From positions 434,001 to 498,000 of the forward strand of contig NZ_JAHSPF010000003.1 in the NCBI RefSeq assembly GCF_019132875.1: a DNA stretch of 64,000 nucleotides. Direction: 5' to 3'. The stretch comes from Erwinia phyllosphaerae (GTDB lineage: Bacteria > Pseudomonadota > Gammaproteobacteria > Enterobacterales > Enterobacteriaceae). Positions 39,925 to 50,281 of this stretch are shown here, piece after piece. The position numbers were made by a program, and so were the translations under genes. Every line of letters begins with the position of its first letter. Position 1 is the first letter of the stretch. Under the pieces are notes generated by a model, which was given only the letters and a program-made list of their open reading frames with translations, ran no database searches and was not told the origin of the DNA.

Positions 39925-39962
39925 TTGTGTTAAATTTGCTAAATATATGGATCAATCTGCTA
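39925..39962 (-). promoter_or_regulatory. AraC I1-I2 binding sites for araBA
   Basis: Read leftward, TAGC-N7-TCCATA occupies 39962-39946, an exact match to the AraC half-site pattern. A second TAGC half-site begins exactly 21 bp further on (39941-39925), the spacing of I1 to I2 in E. coli araBAD. The I2-like half is weaker, as usual, and should overlap the -35 region. Confidence 0.75.
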
Positions 39963-39973
39963 ATAACTCAGGG

Positions 39974-39989
39974 TGTGATAACGCTCTCT
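39974..39989. promoter_or_regulatory. Possible CRP site next to AraC I1
   Basis: TGTGATAACGCTCTCT has one perfect half (TGTGA) and a poor second half. Its position, about 12 bp upstream of I1, matches the CRP location in the E. coli ara promoter. Confidence 0.4.
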
Positions 39990-40140
39990 ATTTCTCCCTC
40001 TTTTTCGCTATACAACTAGCGCTACCCGGCGCAGATAAGATGTTGTCGCGCTGTACATACTGGCGTTTCTAAGCCGTAAGCCGTTACTGATACCGTTTAC
40101 ACTAAACCGCTAAAAAGCGGGCACTGAGCCGGAGAGCCTC

Positions 40141-41124
40141 ATGCACAAAATCACTCAGGCGTTAGCCATCGCAGGCCTCGCCGCCGTTATGTCACATTCA
40201 GCTATTGCCGACACGATGAAACTGGGGTTTCTGGTAAAGCAGCCGGAAGAACCCTGGTTCCAGACCGAATGGAAATTTGCCGATAAAGCGGGCAAAGAAA
40301 TGGGGTTTGAGGTAATTAAAATTGCTGTTCCCGACGGCGAAAAAACCCTGAACGCTATCGATAGTCTGGCGGCCAGCGGCGCGAAAGGTTTTGTTATCTG
40401 CACGCCCGATCCCAAACTGGGCTCCGCTATCGTTGCTAAAGCGCGCAGCTACGATCTCAAGGTTATCGCCGTGGACGATCAGTTTGTCACCGCCAAAGGC
40501 AAGCCGATGGATACCGTGCCGCTGGTGATGATGGCGGCGACAAAAATCGGCGAGCGTCAGGGCCAGGAACTCTATAAGGAGATGAAAAAGCGCGGCTGGG
40601 AAGTGAAAGATACCGGCGTAATGGCGATTACGGCCGACGAGCTGGACACCGCCCGTCGCCGTACCTCCGGCTCGATGGACGCGCTGAAAGCAGCAGGCTT
40701 CCCGGCGGCACAAATCTATAAAGTCCCGACCAAATCAAACGACATCCCCGGCGCTTTTGATGCCGGTAACTCGCTGCTGGTTCAGCATCCGCAGGTAAAA
40801 CACTGGCTGATTGTCGGCATGAACGATAACACCGTGCTGGGCGGCGTGCGTGCGACTGAAGGCCAGGGCTTTAAAGCGCCGGACGTTATCGGCATTGGCA
40901 TTAACGGTGTGGATGCGATTAGCGAACTGTCAAAAGGCCAGGCAACCGGCTTCTATGGTTCATTGCTGCCAAGCCCGGACGTGCACGGTTATAAAAGTAT
41001 CCAGATGCTCTACAACTGGGTAACCAAAGACGCCGAGCCGCCGAAGTTCACCGAAGTGACCGACGTGGTGTTAATCACCCGCGACAACTTTAAAACCGAG
41101 CTGGCTAAAAAAGGCCTGATGTAG
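40141..41124 (+). CDS. araF: L-arabinose-binding periplasmic protein
   Basis: The 327-residue protein has a signal peptide (MHKITQALAIAGLAAVMSHSAIA). It matches AraF along its mature part: KLGFLVKQPEEPWFQTEWKFADKAG, DELDTARRRTSGSMDALKAAGFP and GMNDNTVLGGVRATEGQGF. It delivers L-arabinopyranose to AraGH. It is first in the araFGHC operon, divergent from araBA. Confidence 0.96.
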   Translation: MHKITQALAIAGLAAVMSHSAIADTMKLGFLVKQPEEPWFQTEWKFADKAGKEMGFEVIKIAVPDGEKTLNAIDSLAASGAKGFVICTPDPKLGSAIVAKARSYDLKVIAVDDQFVTAKGKPMDTVPLVMMAATKIGERQGQELYKEMKKRGWEVKDTGVMAITADELDTARRRTSGSMDALKAAGFPAAQIYKVPTKSNDIPGAFDAGNSLLVQHPQVKHWLIVGMNDNTVLGGVRATEGQGFKAPDVIGIGINGVDAISELSKGQATGFYGSLLPSPDVHGYKSIQMLYNWVTKDAEPPKFTEVTDVVLITRDNFKTELAKKGLM

Positions 41125-41130
41125 CAGAGC

Positions 41131-41148
41131 GGGGCCGTGCGCGGCCCC
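41131..41148 (+). other. Intercistronic hairpin after araF
   Basis: GGGGCCG-TGCG-CGGCCCC lies 6 nt after the araF stop, without a T-run. As after ytfQ, it probably protects or partly terminates the binding-protein message. Confidence 0.55.
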
Positions 41149-41175
41149 AACGCAACCCTTGTCGGAGTAACAACC

Positions 41176-42690
41176 ATGCCATCTCCGTATCTGAGCTTTC
41201 ACGGCATTGCCAAAAGCTTTCCCGGCGTAAAGGCGTTGACGGATATCAGTTTCGACTGTGAGGCCGGACAAATTCACGCGCTGATGGGCGAAAACGGCGC
41301 GGGAAAATCGACGCTGCTGAAAATCCTTAGCGGCAGCTATCAGCCAACCAGCGGCGAAATCCGCCTGAAAGGCCAGCCGGTTAACTTTAACAATACGCTC
41401 GACGCGCTGAACGCGGGCGTCGCTATCATCTACCAGGAACTGCATCTGGTGCCGGAAATGTCGATAGCGGAAAACATCTATCTCGGGCAGCTGCCGCAGC
41501 GCGCGGGCTTTGTGAACCGTTCATTGCTGCGTTACGAAGCCGGTCTCCAGCTGAAAAATTTAGGGATGGATATCAACCCCGATACGCCGCTGAAGTCGCT
41601 GTCGCTGGGCCAGTGGCAGATGGTTGAGATCGCCAAAGCGCTGGCAAGAAATGCCAAAGTTATTGCGTTTGACGAACCGACCAGTTCGCTCTCCGCCCGC
41701 GAAATTGAGCATCTGTTTCGCGTTATTCGCCAGCTGCGGGATGAAGGAAAGGTGGTGCTGTACGTTTCGCACCGTATGGAAGAGATTTTTGCGCTTAGCG
41801 ACGCCATCACCGTATTTAAAGACGGCCGCTACGTGCGTACTTTCCAGGACGTGGCGTCAACCAGCCATGACCAGCTGGTGGCGGCCATGGTCGGACGCGA
41901 TATTGGCGATATCTACGGCTACGCGCCGAGAAAAACCGGTGAAGTGCGTCTTGAGCTGGATAACGTGCAGGCGAAAGGCGTGCGTACGCCTGTTTCGCTG
42001 GAAGTACGCGCCGGTGAAATCGTCGGTCTTTTCGGGTTGGTTGGGGCGGGACGTAGCGAACTGCTGAAAGGGCTGTTTGGCGCCACGCGCATCAGCGGCG
42101 GCACCGTGCGGCTGGATGGCCAGGCGCTGACTATCCGTGAGCCTTCTGACGCTATTCGCGCCGGAGTACTGCTTTGCCCGGAAGATCGTAAAGCGGACGG
42201 CATCATCCCGGTGCATTCCGTGCGAGACAATATCAATATCAGCGCCCGTCGTAACAATTTGACGGCAGGGTGCCTGATTAATAACCAGTGGGAAAGTAAC
42301 AACGCCGCCAGCCATATCCGTTCGCTTAATATCAAGACGCCTTCCGCCGATCAGCTGATTATGAACCTGTCCGGCGGCAACCAGCAGAAGGCAATCCTGG
42401 GACGCTGGCTGTCGGAAGAGATGAAGGTGATCCTGCTGGATGAGCCGACGCGCGGCATCGACGTCGGCGCGAAAAATGAAATTTACCGGTTGATCTATGC
42501 GCTGGCGGAGAAGGGCATTGCCGTGCTGTTCGCCTCCAGCGATCTGCCGGAAGTCATGGGGCTGGCCGACCGTATCCTGGTGATGCGCGAGGGTGCCATT
42601 GCCGGCGAGCTCAGCCATGACGAAGCGACCGAAGCCCTGACGCTGGGGCTTGCCATGCCAAAAACCACTCAGCATACCGCTGCCGCTTAA
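41176..42690 (+). CDS. araG: L-arabinose ABC transporter ATP-binding protein
   Basis: The 504-residue double ATPase has GENGAGKST and the helix [15 protein letters not shown] in domain one. Domain two has [23 protein letters not shown] and [19 protein letters not shown] 41176 with GGAG 8 nt upstream gives the AraG N-terminus [19 protein letters not shown]. The AraG-like Walker and linker motifs and the neighbouring genes make the assignment firm. Confidence 0.95.
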   Translation: MPSPYLSFHGIAKSFPGVKALTDISFDCEAGQIHALMGENGAGKSTLLKILSGSYQPTSGEIRLKGQPVNFNNTLDALNAGVAIIYQELHLVPEMSIAENIYLGQLPQRAGFVNRSLLRYEAGLQLKNLGMDINPDTPLKSLSLGQWQMVEIAKALARNAKVIAFDEPTSSLSAREIEHLFRVIRQLRDEGKVVLYVSHRMEEIFALSDAITVFKDGRYVRTFQDVASTSHDQLVAAMVGRDIGDIYGYAPRKTGEVRLELDNVQAKGVRTPVSLEVRAGEIVGLFGLVGAGRSELLKGLFGATRISGGTVRLDGQALTIREPSDAIRAGVLLCPEDRKADGIIPVHSVRDNINISARRNNLTAGCLINNQWESNNAASHIRSLNIKTPSADQLIMNLSGGNQQKAILGRWLSEEMKVILLDEPTRGIDVGAKNEIYRLIYALAEKGIAVLFASSDLPEVMGLADRILVMREGAIAGELSHDEATEALTLGLAMPKTTQHTAAA

Positions 42691-42704
42691 TTTAAGGAGT
42701 AACC

Positions 42705-43682
42705 ATGTCTATGACCTCTTCCGCTCCGCCGCCAGCAAAGCGCGTTAACCTGGGCCGCATCTGGGATAACTTCGGCATGCTGGTGGTGTTCGCCGTGCTG
42801 TTTATCGGCTGTACTCTCTTTGTGCCAAACTTTGGCACGCTGATTAATATGAAAGGGCTGGGCCTGGCGATGTCGATGTCCGGCATGGTCGCCTGCGGTA
42901 TGCTGTTTTGCCTGGCCTCCGGGGATTTCGATCTCTCCGTGGCTTCGGTTATTGCCTGCGCGGGCGTCACTACCGCCGTGGTTATCAATATGACCGAAAG
43001 CCTGTGGATCGGCATCGCGGCCGGGCTACTGCTCGGTGTGGCCTGCGGTTTTATCAACGGTTTTGTGATTGCGAAGCTTAAGATTAATGCGCTGATCACC
43101 ACGCTGGCAACCATGCAGATCGTGCGTGGTCTGGCCTATATTTTCTCTGACGGCAAAGCCGTAGGCATTGAGGACGAGCGCTTTTTCGCGCTGGGCTATG
43201 CTAACTGGCTGGGCGTGCCTGCGCCGGTCTGGCTGACCATCGGCACCATGCTCATCTTTGGCTTTTTGCTGAACAGAACCACCTTTGGCCGCAACACGCT
43301 GGCTATTGGCGGTAACGAAGAAGCGGCGCGGCTGGCTGGCGTGCCGGTGGTGCGCACGCGCATTATTATCTTTATTCTTTCCGGTCTGGTTTCGGCGGCC
43401 GCCGGGATTATTCTGGCTTCACGCATGACCAGCGGTCAGCCGATGACCTCGCTGGGCTATGAGCTGATCGTTATCTCGGCCTGCGTGCTGGGCGGCGTTT
43501 CGCTGAAGGGGGGCATCGGCAAAATTTCCTATGTTGTCGCGGGCGTCCTGATCCTCGGCACGGTAGAAAACGCCATGAATTTACTGAATATCTCGCCGTT
43601 TTCACAATATGTGGTACGTGGTCTGATACTGTTAGCGGCGGTGATTTTCGACCGCTACAAACAAAAAGCCAAAACGGCCTGA
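42705..43682 (+). CDS. araH: L-arabinose ABC transporter permease
   Basis: A 325-residue polytopic permease closely resembling AraH. Segments include RVNLGRIWDNFGMLVVF, LASGDFDLSVASVIACAGV and MNLLNISPFSQYVVRGLILLAAVIFDR. It follows araG by 14 bp and precedes araC by 9 bp, with no separate promoter visible. Confidence 0.95.
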   Translation: MSMTSSAPPPAKRVNLGRIWDNFGMLVVFAVLFIGCTLFVPNFGTLINMKGLGLAMSMSGMVACGMLFCLASGDFDLSVASVIACAGVTTAVVINMTESLWIGIAAGLLLGVACGFINGFVIAKLKINALITTLATMQIVRGLAYIFSDGKAVGIEDERFFALGYANWLGVPAPVWLTIGTMLIFGFLLNRTTFGRNTLAIGGNEEAARLAGVPVVRTRIIIFILSGLVSAAAGIILASRMTSGQPMTSLGYELIVISACVLGGVSLKGGIGKISYVVAGVLILGTVENAMNLLNISPFSQYVVRGLILLAAVIFDRYKQKAKTA

Positions 43683-43691
43683 GGAGGCGTT

Positions 43692-44603
43692 ATGTATCAT
43701 CGTCTGGCGCCCGTTGCGCAGCCCAATCCGCTGCTGCCCGGCTATCCGTTTAACGCCTGGCTGGTCGCGGGACTCACGCCGATCAACGCTGGCGATCCGC
43801 TCGACTTTTTTATCGACCGCCCCAGCGGGATGAAAGGCTACATTATTAACCTGACTATTCGCGGGCGCGGCCAGGTTTTCAGCGGCGATGCGGCATTTGA
43901 ATGCGAACCTGGCGATCTGCTGCTGTTTCAGCCAAAAACCTCACACTATTATGGCCGTTCACCGCAGAGCGACTGCTGGCACCATCGCTGGATCTACTTT
44001 CGGCCACGCGCCTACTGGAGCAGCTGGCTGGTCTGGCAGGACGAAGTGCAGGGCGTGGGCAGGCTCCGGCTACCGGAGCGGCTTTGGGGAGAGTTTGAGC
44101 GGCTGTTTACCACCATCGAGCAGACGCACACTTCCGGCAAGCGTTTTGCCGAGGAGCTGGCGATGAACCTGCTGGAAAGGCTGCTGCTACGCGCGGTAGA
44201 AGAAGATCCGCGCTCGCATCAGCAAATTCGCGATCCGCGCATTATCGAAGCCTGCCAGTACGTCACTAACAACCTGGCGGGCGAGCTGAAAATCGACGAG
44301 GTGGCGAACCACGTCTGCTTGTCGCCTTCGCGGCTGGCGCATCTTTTTCGCGAGCAGATGGGCATTAACCTGCTGCGCTGGCGTGAAGACCAGCGCATTA
44401 TCCGCGCCAGGCTACTGCTGCAAACCACCCAGGAGCCTATCGCGACCGTAGGGCGTATTGTGGGCTATGACGATCAGCTCTATTTCTCCCGCGTGTTCCG
44501 CAAGCGCGTGGGCGTCAGCCCCAGTGATTTCCGCCGCCGTTCGCTGGATGCCGATACGCTGGTGACTCGCGAAAGCTGGGATCTGCTGCGCGCCAGTCAG
44601 TAA
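43692..44603 (+). CDS. araC: Arabinose regulator AraC
   Basis: The 303-residue regulator has an N-terminal cupin arabinose-binding and dimerisation domain ([26 protein letters not shown]). The C-terminal AraC-type double HTH includes [24 protein letters not shown] and [21 protein letters not shown]. It activates ara promoters with arabinose and represses them without it. In E. coli araC is divergent from araBAD; here it is the last gene of araFGHC, so its level would rise with arabinose. Confidence 0.95.
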   Translation: MYHRLAPVAQPNPLLPGYPFNAWLVAGLTPINAGDPLDFFIDRPSGMKGYIINLTIRGRGQVFSGDAAFECEPGDLLLFQPKTSHYYGRSPQSDCWHHRWIYFRPRAYWSSWLVWQDEVQGVGRLRLPERLWGEFERLFTTIEQTHTSGKRFAEELAMNLLERLLLRAVEEDPRSHQQIRDPRIIEACQYVTNNLAGELKIDEVANHVCLSPSRLAHLFREQMGINLLRWREDQRIIRARLLLQTTQEPIATVGRIVGYDDQLYFSRVFRKRVGVSPSDFRRRSLDADTLVTRESWDLLRASQ

Positions 44604-44638
44604 CTATCTTTTAACATTCAGCACAATCCGGCTTGTCC

Positions 44639-44672
44639 TTACCCGGTCGATCGTCTTAAATCAATCGGGTAA
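44639..44672. terminator. Imperfect hairpin between araC and ydgJ
   Basis: TTACCCGGTCGAT and ATCAATCGGGTAA form a 13-bp stem with two mismatched pairs and an 8-nt loop. It may end the araFGHC message or act as a ydgJ leader structure; it is followed by A-rich sequence rather than T-rich. Confidence 0.4.
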
Positions 44673-44689
44673 AGACAAAAGGAGCTGCA

Positions 44690-45730
44690 ATGAACGACAC
44701 TATTCGTACTGGCCTGATCGGCTACGGCTTTGCCAGCAAAACTTTTCACGCGCCGTTGATTAACGGGACGCCGGGCCTGGAGCTGACGGCCATTTCCAGC
44801 AGCGACGCTGGCAAGGTACACGCCGACTGGCCTGCTGCTACCGTGGTGGCCGATCCGCAGGCGCTGTTCGACGACCCCTCGATCCAGCTTATTGTTATCC
44901 CCACACCAAACGACACGCATTTTCCACTGGCGAAAGCCGCCCTAAACGCGGGCAAACACGTGGTGGTAGACAAGCCGTTTACCGTGACGTTGTCACAGGC
45001 GCGCGAGCTGGAAGCGCTGGCGACGGCGAAGGGGCTGCTGCTGTCGGTCTTCCACAACCGCCGCTGGGACAGCGATTTCCTGACCTTAAAAGCGCTGCTG
45101 AACGAGGGCACGCTGGGCGAAATCCGCTATTTTGAATCGCACTTCGATCGCTTCCGTCCTGAAGTGCGCAACCGCTGGCGCGAGCAGAAAGGCGCAGGCA
45201 GCGGTATCTGGTACGATTTAGCGCCACATTTAATCGATCAGGCTTTACAGCTGTTCGGCTCGCCAGTGGCGATTAACGTGGATATGGCGGAACTGCGTCC
45301 CGGCGCGCAAACCACTGACTATTTTCACGCCGTGCTGACCTATCCAAAACGTCGCGTCGTGCTGCATGCCAGTATGCTGGTCGCTGCCGAGTCGCCGCGC
45401 TATCAGGTTCACGGCACGCGCGGCAGCTATGTGAAATTTGGTCTGGATCCGCAGGAGGATAGCCTGAAGGCAGGCGCGCGTCCGCCGCAGGAAGAGTGGG
45501 GCTACGATATGCGCGACGGCGTGGTCACGCTGGCAAACGGCGAGATGATGGCGGAAGAGACGCTGCTGACTACGCCAGGCAATTATCCGGCCTATTACGC
45601 CGGTATTCGCGATGCGATTAATGGCGACGGCGGAAACCCGGTCACGGCGCAGGAGGCGATTCAGGTAATGGAACTGATTGAGCTGGGGCTGCAATCGGCA
45701 GAAAAGCGCCAGACGCTGTCACTGAAATAG
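44690..45730 (+). CDS. ydgJ: Gfo/Idh/MocA-family oxidoreductase YdgJ
   Basis: The 346-residue NAD(P)-dependent dehydrogenase has a Rossmann N-terminus, TGLIGYGFASKTFHAPLI, and the family motif GKHVVVDKPFTVTLSQARE with its conserved Lys-Pro. The C-terminal domain has the HLIDQALQLFG segment. It matches E. coli YdgJ, whose substrate is unknown. AAAGGAG lies 6 nt before ATG 44690. It is convergent with add, as in E. coli. Confidence 0.92.
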   Translation: MNDTIRTGLIGYGFASKTFHAPLINGTPGLELTAISSSDAGKVHADWPAATVVADPQALFDDPSIQLIVIPTPNDTHFPLAKAALNAGKHVVVDKPFTVTLSQARELEALATAKGLLLSVFHNRRWDSDFLTLKALLNEGTLGEIRYFESHFDRFRPEVRNRWREQKGAGSGIWYDLAPHLIDQALQLFGSPVAINVDMAELRPGAQTTDYFHAVLTYPKRRVVLHASMLVAAESPRYQVHGTRGSYVKFGLDPQEDSLKAGARPPQEEWGYDMRDGVVTLANGEMMAEETLLTTPGNYPAYYAGIRDAINGDGGNPVTAQEAIQVMELIELGLQSAEKRQTLSLK

Positions 45731-45731
45731 A

Positions 45732-45759
45732 AGAGTGCCCGACCGTGGTCGGGCACTCT
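45732..45759. terminator. Perfect hairpin between ydgJ and add
   Basis: AGAGTGCCCGACC-GT-GGTCGGGCACTCT is a perfect 13-bp inverted repeat immediately after the ydgJ stop. It serves both convergent genes, though neither side has a strong T-run. Confidence 0.6.
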
Positions 45760-45822
45760 GGACGATTGACAAACCCGAAGCGCGTTAGCCCTGGCAACTC
45801 AGCCATGGGCTGTTAATAGCCG

Positions 45823-46821
45823 TCAGGCCGCGACGCTGGCGCGAATCGCCGCTTTTTCTGCTTCGCTTAAGAAAGCAATTTTCAGACCGTTTTCCTGTGC
45901 GGTGCGGATTTGCTGCTGGCTGAGGCCCGCCTGCGGCGCGGCAATCTTATATTCATGCCCAATCTCAATGCCCTGTACGGCCGGATCGTCCGTGTTGATC
46001 GTGGCCAGAATGCCGTGATTGAGGAAGGTTGCCAGCGGATGATGCGGCAGTGAAGAGACGGTGCTGGTCTGAATATTTGACGTGAGGCAGGATTCAACAC
46101 CAATCTGCTTGTCGGCCAGATAATCCATCAGCTTCGCATCTTCCACCGCCTTGACGCCGTGACCGATACGTTCTGCGCCCAACTCGTGGATCGCCTGCCA
46201 GATGCTTTCCGGGCCTGCGGCTTCGCCAGCGTGCACGGTAATGCGCAAACCGGCATCGCGCGCGCGGGTAAAGTGGCTCAGGAACTGGCTGCCGGGAAAG
46301 CCCAGCTCGTCACCGGCCAGATCCAGCGCGGTGATCCCTTCGCGGTGTGCCAGCAGCGCTTCCAGCTCCAGTAAACAGGCCTCTTCGCCAAAGGTACGGC
46401 TCATAATGCCAATCAGGCGCACGGTAATATTATGCTTTTCGCAACCGGCGCGGACGCCATCAATCACCGCTTCCACCACGCCCGCGATCGGCAGGTTGTG
46501 GGTCATCGCCATATAGCCCGGCGAGAAGCGCAGTTCGGCATAGTGAATACCGGCGCGGGCAGCATCTTCGACGTTTTCCTGCGCCACGCGGCGGCAGGCG
46601 TCCAGTGAGCCAAGCACCTTGACGCCCCAGTCGAGTTTCTGCAAAAAGCTGACCAGATCCGGCTCGTTTTTCATTACCTGAACGTGCGGCCTGAGCGTTT
46701 CCAGCGTGGTGGCGGGCAGCGTCAGGTTAAATTCACGGCCTAAATCAAGAATGGTTTGTGCACGAATGTTGCCGTCGAGATGACGGTGGATATCGGTAAG
46801 GGGGATGCGGGAATCAATCAT
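45823..46821 (-). CDS. add: Adenosine deaminase
   Basis: A 332-residue zinc hydrolase converting adenosine and deoxyadenosine to inosine forms. The metal-binding HRH is at residues 12-14 in [11 protein letters not shown]. Catalytic residues lie in HAGEAAG and in the TNIQTS and NTDDPAVQG segments. Length and order match E. coli Add. Confidence 0.95.
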   Translation of the reverse strand: MIDSRIPLTDIHRHLDGNIRAQTILDLGREFNLTLPATTLETLRPHVQVMKNEPDLVSFLQKLDWGVKVLGSLDACRRVAQENVEDAARAGIHYAELRFSPGYMAMTHNLPIAGVVEAVIDGVRAGCEKHNITVRLIGIMSRTFGEEACLLELEALLAHREGITALDLAGDELGFPGSQFLSHFTRARDAGLRITVHAGEAAGPESIWQAIHELGAERIGHGVKAVEDAKLMDYLADKQIGVESCLTSNIQTSTVSSLPHHPLATFLNHGILATINTDDPAVQGIEIGHEYKIAAPQAGLSQQQIRTAQENGLKIAFLSEAEKAAIRASVAA

Positions 46822-47028
46822 GTCGGTGCACTCTGTCGTGGTTAAAGTGCAGAGTAGTATAAAAACATTTTGCGCAACTCCGCCAGCGAATTGCGCAACA
46901 GGCGGGTTAATCGGTGACTATTTATCCTGAAAGAGAGAAAGAAGGGCGTTTAAGAGGTTAAAAAACTGCACCGGCGAGGGACGTAACACCTTGTCGCCTG
47001 CCGGTTGCAGTTTATGCAGAGGGAAAAT

Positions 47029-48552
47029 TTACTGCTGAACTGGAGCAGGAGCTGGAGTCGGCGCTGGCGCCTGTGCCTCACCGCCCAGCATATAGCGGCC
47101 CAGGAACTGCTCAAGCGTCATTTTTTCGCCGTTCATCGTCACCTGGCCAGAAGCGTACTGCAGGCTGGTAACGATATTGTTGTCCTCCTGCTTAGTCAGG
47201 CGGAACATCTGCCCCATCGCGGCCACGCCTTTCACCTGCTGATCGGCAAGCTTAGCGCCTACGTCCTGCTTATAGCCTTCCGCCATTGCCACGCGGGTCA
47301 TGACCTCTGTTGCCATCGGCATAGAAACAGATAGCTTACCGTCCAGCGTCTTCAGCACGTTATCAACCGCCTGCGTCACGGTTTGCGGCTGCGCGGCACC
47401 TGCGGCCGGATCTTTAAAGTGAACGGAAAGGTTGAAACTGCTTTCACCCTTATCGTTTTTCCAGCTCAGTGGCGCAATGGTAACAACCGGATTACCTTTT
47501 AACAGCAGCGGCAGGTTAGCGCTTAATATGTCGTGGATGCGCTGCTGATAAAGCAGTGGGTTGCTGGCAAAGCCCGGCTCGTTAATCACCGCCTGAACCT
47601 GACGATTATAGTTGTCGGAGAACGCCTTCATGCCGTTGGCATCAAACTGGGAAAGCTTGAGCCCCAGCTTAACCTGACCAAAATTCTGATCCTGAATTTT
47701 CAGGGCGTTCAGCGTGTAATCGATATTGCCGGAAACCAGATCTTTCACGGTGTCAAAGGACGATTTTCCATTGATTCCTTCCATCACCACGGCCTGCTGA
47801 CCATTGGCGGAGACGGTGAATTTTTGCAGGTCAAGGCCCTGATCGCCGATGCGCAGGCCCTGCGCGTTCAGGTGGGTATCGCCGCTGATTTTCAGTCCGT
47901 TAACGGTAAACATAATCGGGATGTTGAGCTGGTTGCGAGCCGTTAACACCAGGCTGTCCAGGTTGCCGTCGTAATCGACCTTATCGCCATTTTTATCCGC
48001 TTTGATGTGAACGGTGCCGCCATTGGAAGCAAAACGTTCGCCGGTCTGCGCGTTGTTATAATCCATCGGCAGCAGCGCAATGGCGGAAGCGGTCGCGCCG
48101 CTATAGCCCACGCGCGTATCGGCCTGGATGACCGACTGGCCTTTGGTCATGGCAAACAGTTTTTGTACCGCATCGGTATTTTCCAGCTGGGTGTGCACTG
48201 AGGCCAGAGAGGGGATCAGATTAAACTTTTTCAGCTGTGCGAAAGGGAAAGGGCCATGGTCGATTTTTTCGTTAAAGACCACGCTCTGGCCTGGCTTCAG
48301 TAACGCATTATCTTCCGTTTGTGAGCTGGACTGCAGAACCAGACGAACGGTGCTGCTGAACACGCCGCGATGCCAGTCCTGATAGCTCAGCTTAAGCCGG
48401 CTGTCTGGCGCTAGCGCATTCATTTGCGTATTCGCGTTTTGCACCAGCTGATCCATATTCTTTTCCAGCTGTTTACCGGTAAACCAGGCGGTTCCGGTCC
48501 AAATTACGCCCAGGGCGACAATGACGCCCACGGCTATTTTTGTTTTCTTCAT
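47029..48552 (-). CDS. ydgA: YdgA-family protein (DUF945)
   Basis: The 507-residue protein has an N-terminal signal anchor (KIAVGVIVALGVIWTGTAWF) and a long periplasmic beta-rich DUF945 domain. The tail is Ala/Pro-rich. E. coli YdgA is an inner-membrane-associated protein of unknown function. ATG 48552 with AGGAC upstream gives the family start MKKTKIAVG. It diverges from fumC. In E. coli manA and fumA separate ydgA from fumC; they are absent here. Confidence 0.88.
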   Translation of the reverse strand: MKKTKIAVGVIVALGVIWTGTAWFTGKQLEKNMDQLVQNANTQMNALAPDSRLKLSYQDWHRGVFSSTVRLVLQSSSQTEDNALLKPGQSVVFNEKIDHGPFPFAQLKKFNLIPSLASVHTQLENTDAVQKLFAMTKGQSVIQADTRVGYSGATASAIALLPMDYNNAQTGERFASNGGTVHIKADKNGDKVDYDGNLDSLVLTARNQLNIPIMFTVNGLKISGDTHLNAQGLRIGDQGLDLQKFTVSANGQQAVVMEGINGKSSFDTVKDLVSGNIDYTLNALKIQDQNFGQVKLGLKLSQFDANGMKAFSDNYNRQVQAVINEPGFASNPLLYQQRIHDILSANLPLLLKGNPVVTIAPLSWKNDKGESSFNLSVHFKDPAAGAAQPQTVTQAVDNVLKTLDGKLSVSMPMATEVMTRVAMAEGYKQDVGAKLADQQVKGVAAMGQMFRLTKQEDNNIVTSLQYASGQVTMNGEKMTLEQFLGRYMLGGEAQAPAPTPAPAPVQQ

Positions 48553-48828
48553 CTGTAAAGTCGTCCTTTTGTAAGTCAGCGATGCCAATAACAGCATCCA
48601 GCCCAATCCGGCTATAAAAGCGTTTTAAGTTTAACAGGTTAATTATGATAGCAACTGCGGCTGTCGGCGTCAGCCGTAATCTGATTTACGACGCGGGTAA
48701 CGCGAAAGGGTGAAATGGGGTAAGGACGCCCGGCGCGTTAAATGTTAAATTATTGTATGTCATACTGTAGCCCACAATCACTGCCCGGATGGGCAAGCGG
48801 GTTTAATTAACCATTAAAGGAGAAAGAT

Positions 48829-50226
48829 ATGGCCGCCAACCGCATTGAAAAAGATTCAATGGGTTCCATCGACGTTCCGGCTGATAAACTTTGGGGCGCA
48901 CAGACGCAGCGCTCGCTGGAACATTTCCGTATCTCCAGCGAAAAAATGCCTGTTGAGCTGGTACACGCGCTGGCGTTGACCAAGCGTGCTGCGGCAAAGG
49001 TAAACAGCGATCTGGCGCTGCTGCCGAACGAGCGCGCTCAGGCGATTATTCAGGCCGCCGATGAAGTGCTGGCCAACAAACATACCGCAGAGTTCCCGCT
49101 GGCAATCTGGCAGACCGGTTCCGGCACGCAAACCAATATGAATATGAATGAAGTATTGGCTAACCGCGCCAGCGAAATTCTGGGCGGCGAGCGCGGCATG
49201 TCGCGTCTGGTGCACCCTAATGATGACGTTAACAAGAGCCAAAGCTCAAACGACGTTTTTCCTACCGCCATGCACGTTGCCGCCGTCATTGCACTGAAAG
49301 AGCATCTGATCCCACAGCTGCAGGTACTGCAGAAAACGCTGGATGAGAAAGCTGAAGCGTTTAAGGACATCGTTAAAATTGGCCGTACACATCTTCAGGA
49401 TGCGACGCCGCTGACGCTGGGCCAGGAAATTTCAGGCTGGGTAGCCATGCTGAAGCATAACCTGATCCATATTGAGCAGAGTATTCCGCACGTTGCAGAA
49501 CTGGCGCTGGGCGGTACGGCTGTAGGTACAGGCCTGAATACACATCCTGAATATGCTGTACGCGTGGCAAAAGAGCTGGCGGAACTGACCAGCCAGCCTT
49601 TTGTTACTTCGCCAAACAAGTTTGAAGCGCTGGCGACCTGTGACGCGCTGGTTCATGCTCACGGGGCACTAAAAGGCCTGGCGGCTTCATTAATGAAAAT
49701 TGCTAACGACGTGCGCTGGCTCTCTTCCGGCCCCCGCTGTGGTATTGGCGAAATATCTATTCCTGAAAATGAGCCGGGTAGCTCAATTATGCCGGGTAAA
49801 GTTAACCCGACGCAGTGTGAAGCAATGACCATGCTGTGTTGCCAGGTGATGGGCAATGACGTCGCCGTCAATATGGGTGGCGCTTCCGGTAATTTTGAAC
49901 TGAACGTTTATCGCCCGATGATTATTCATAATTTCCTGCAGTCCGTGCGTATGCTGGCCGACGGGATGGACAGTTTTAATCATCATTGTGCGGTAGGTAT
50001 TGAACCGAACCACGATCGTATTTCACAACTGCTTAATGAGTCACTGATGCTGGTGACGGCGTTAAATACCCATATCGGCTACGATAAAGCGGCCGAAATT
50101 GCTAAGAAAGCGCATAAGGAAGGTTTGACGCTAAAAGCTTCGGCGCTGAAGCTGGGCTATCTTAACGAAGAAGAGTTTGACCGCTGGGTACGTCCGGAAG
50201 ATATGGTTGGCAGTATGAAATCGTAA
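48829..50226 (+). CDS. fumC: Class II fumarate hydratase
   Basis: The 465-residue, iron-independent, oxygen-stable fumarase converts fumarate to malate. The class signature [13 protein letters not shown] is present along with [25 protein letters not shown] and [16 protein letters not shown]. It starts with AAAGGAG 7 nt upstream of ATG. A strong terminator follows, and fumC-tus adjacency is as in E. coli. Confidence 0.97.
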   Translation: MAANRIEKDSMGSIDVPADKLWGAQTQRSLEHFRISSEKMPVELVHALALTKRAAAKVNSDLALLPNERAQAIIQAADEVLANKHTAEFPLAIWQTGSGTQTNMNMNEVLANRASEILGGERGMSRLVHPNDDVNKSQSSNDVFPTAMHVAAVIALKEHLIPQLQVLQKTLDEKAEAFKDIVKIGRTHLQDATPLTLGQEISGWVAMLKHNLIHIEQSIPHVAELALGGTAVGTGLNTHPEYAVRVAKELAELTSQPFVTSPNKFEALATCDALVHAHGALKGLAASLMKIANDVRWLSSGPRCGIGEISIPENEPGSSIMPGKVNPTQCEAMTMLCCQVMGNDVAVNMGGASGNFELNVYRPMIIHNFLQSVRMLADGMDSFNHHCAVGIEPNHDRISQLLNESLMLVTALNTHIGYDKAAEIAKKAHKEGLTLKASALKLGYLNEEEFDRWVRPEDMVGSMKS

Positions 50227-50240
50227 TCCTGCCAAAAAAG

Positions 50241-50273
50241 AAAAAGAGCGGCGTTCTGGCCGCTCTTTTTTTT
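50241..50273. terminator. Strong bidirectional terminator between fumC and tus
   Basis: AAAAAGAGCGGC-GTTCTG-GCCGCTCTTTTTTTT: an 8-bp GC-rich stem flanked by an A-run and a T-run, serving both convergent genes. Confidence 0.9.
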
Positions 50274-50281
50274 GTTCTGCG

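Larger units (their letters stand above)
39790..40140. other. 351-bp divergent ara control region
   Basis: It separates araBA (left) from araFGHC (right). It holds the AraC and CRP sites listed separately and a small hairpin, CCGCT-AAAA-AGCGG (40107-40120), in the araF leader. No coding sequence is seen. Confidence 0.6.
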
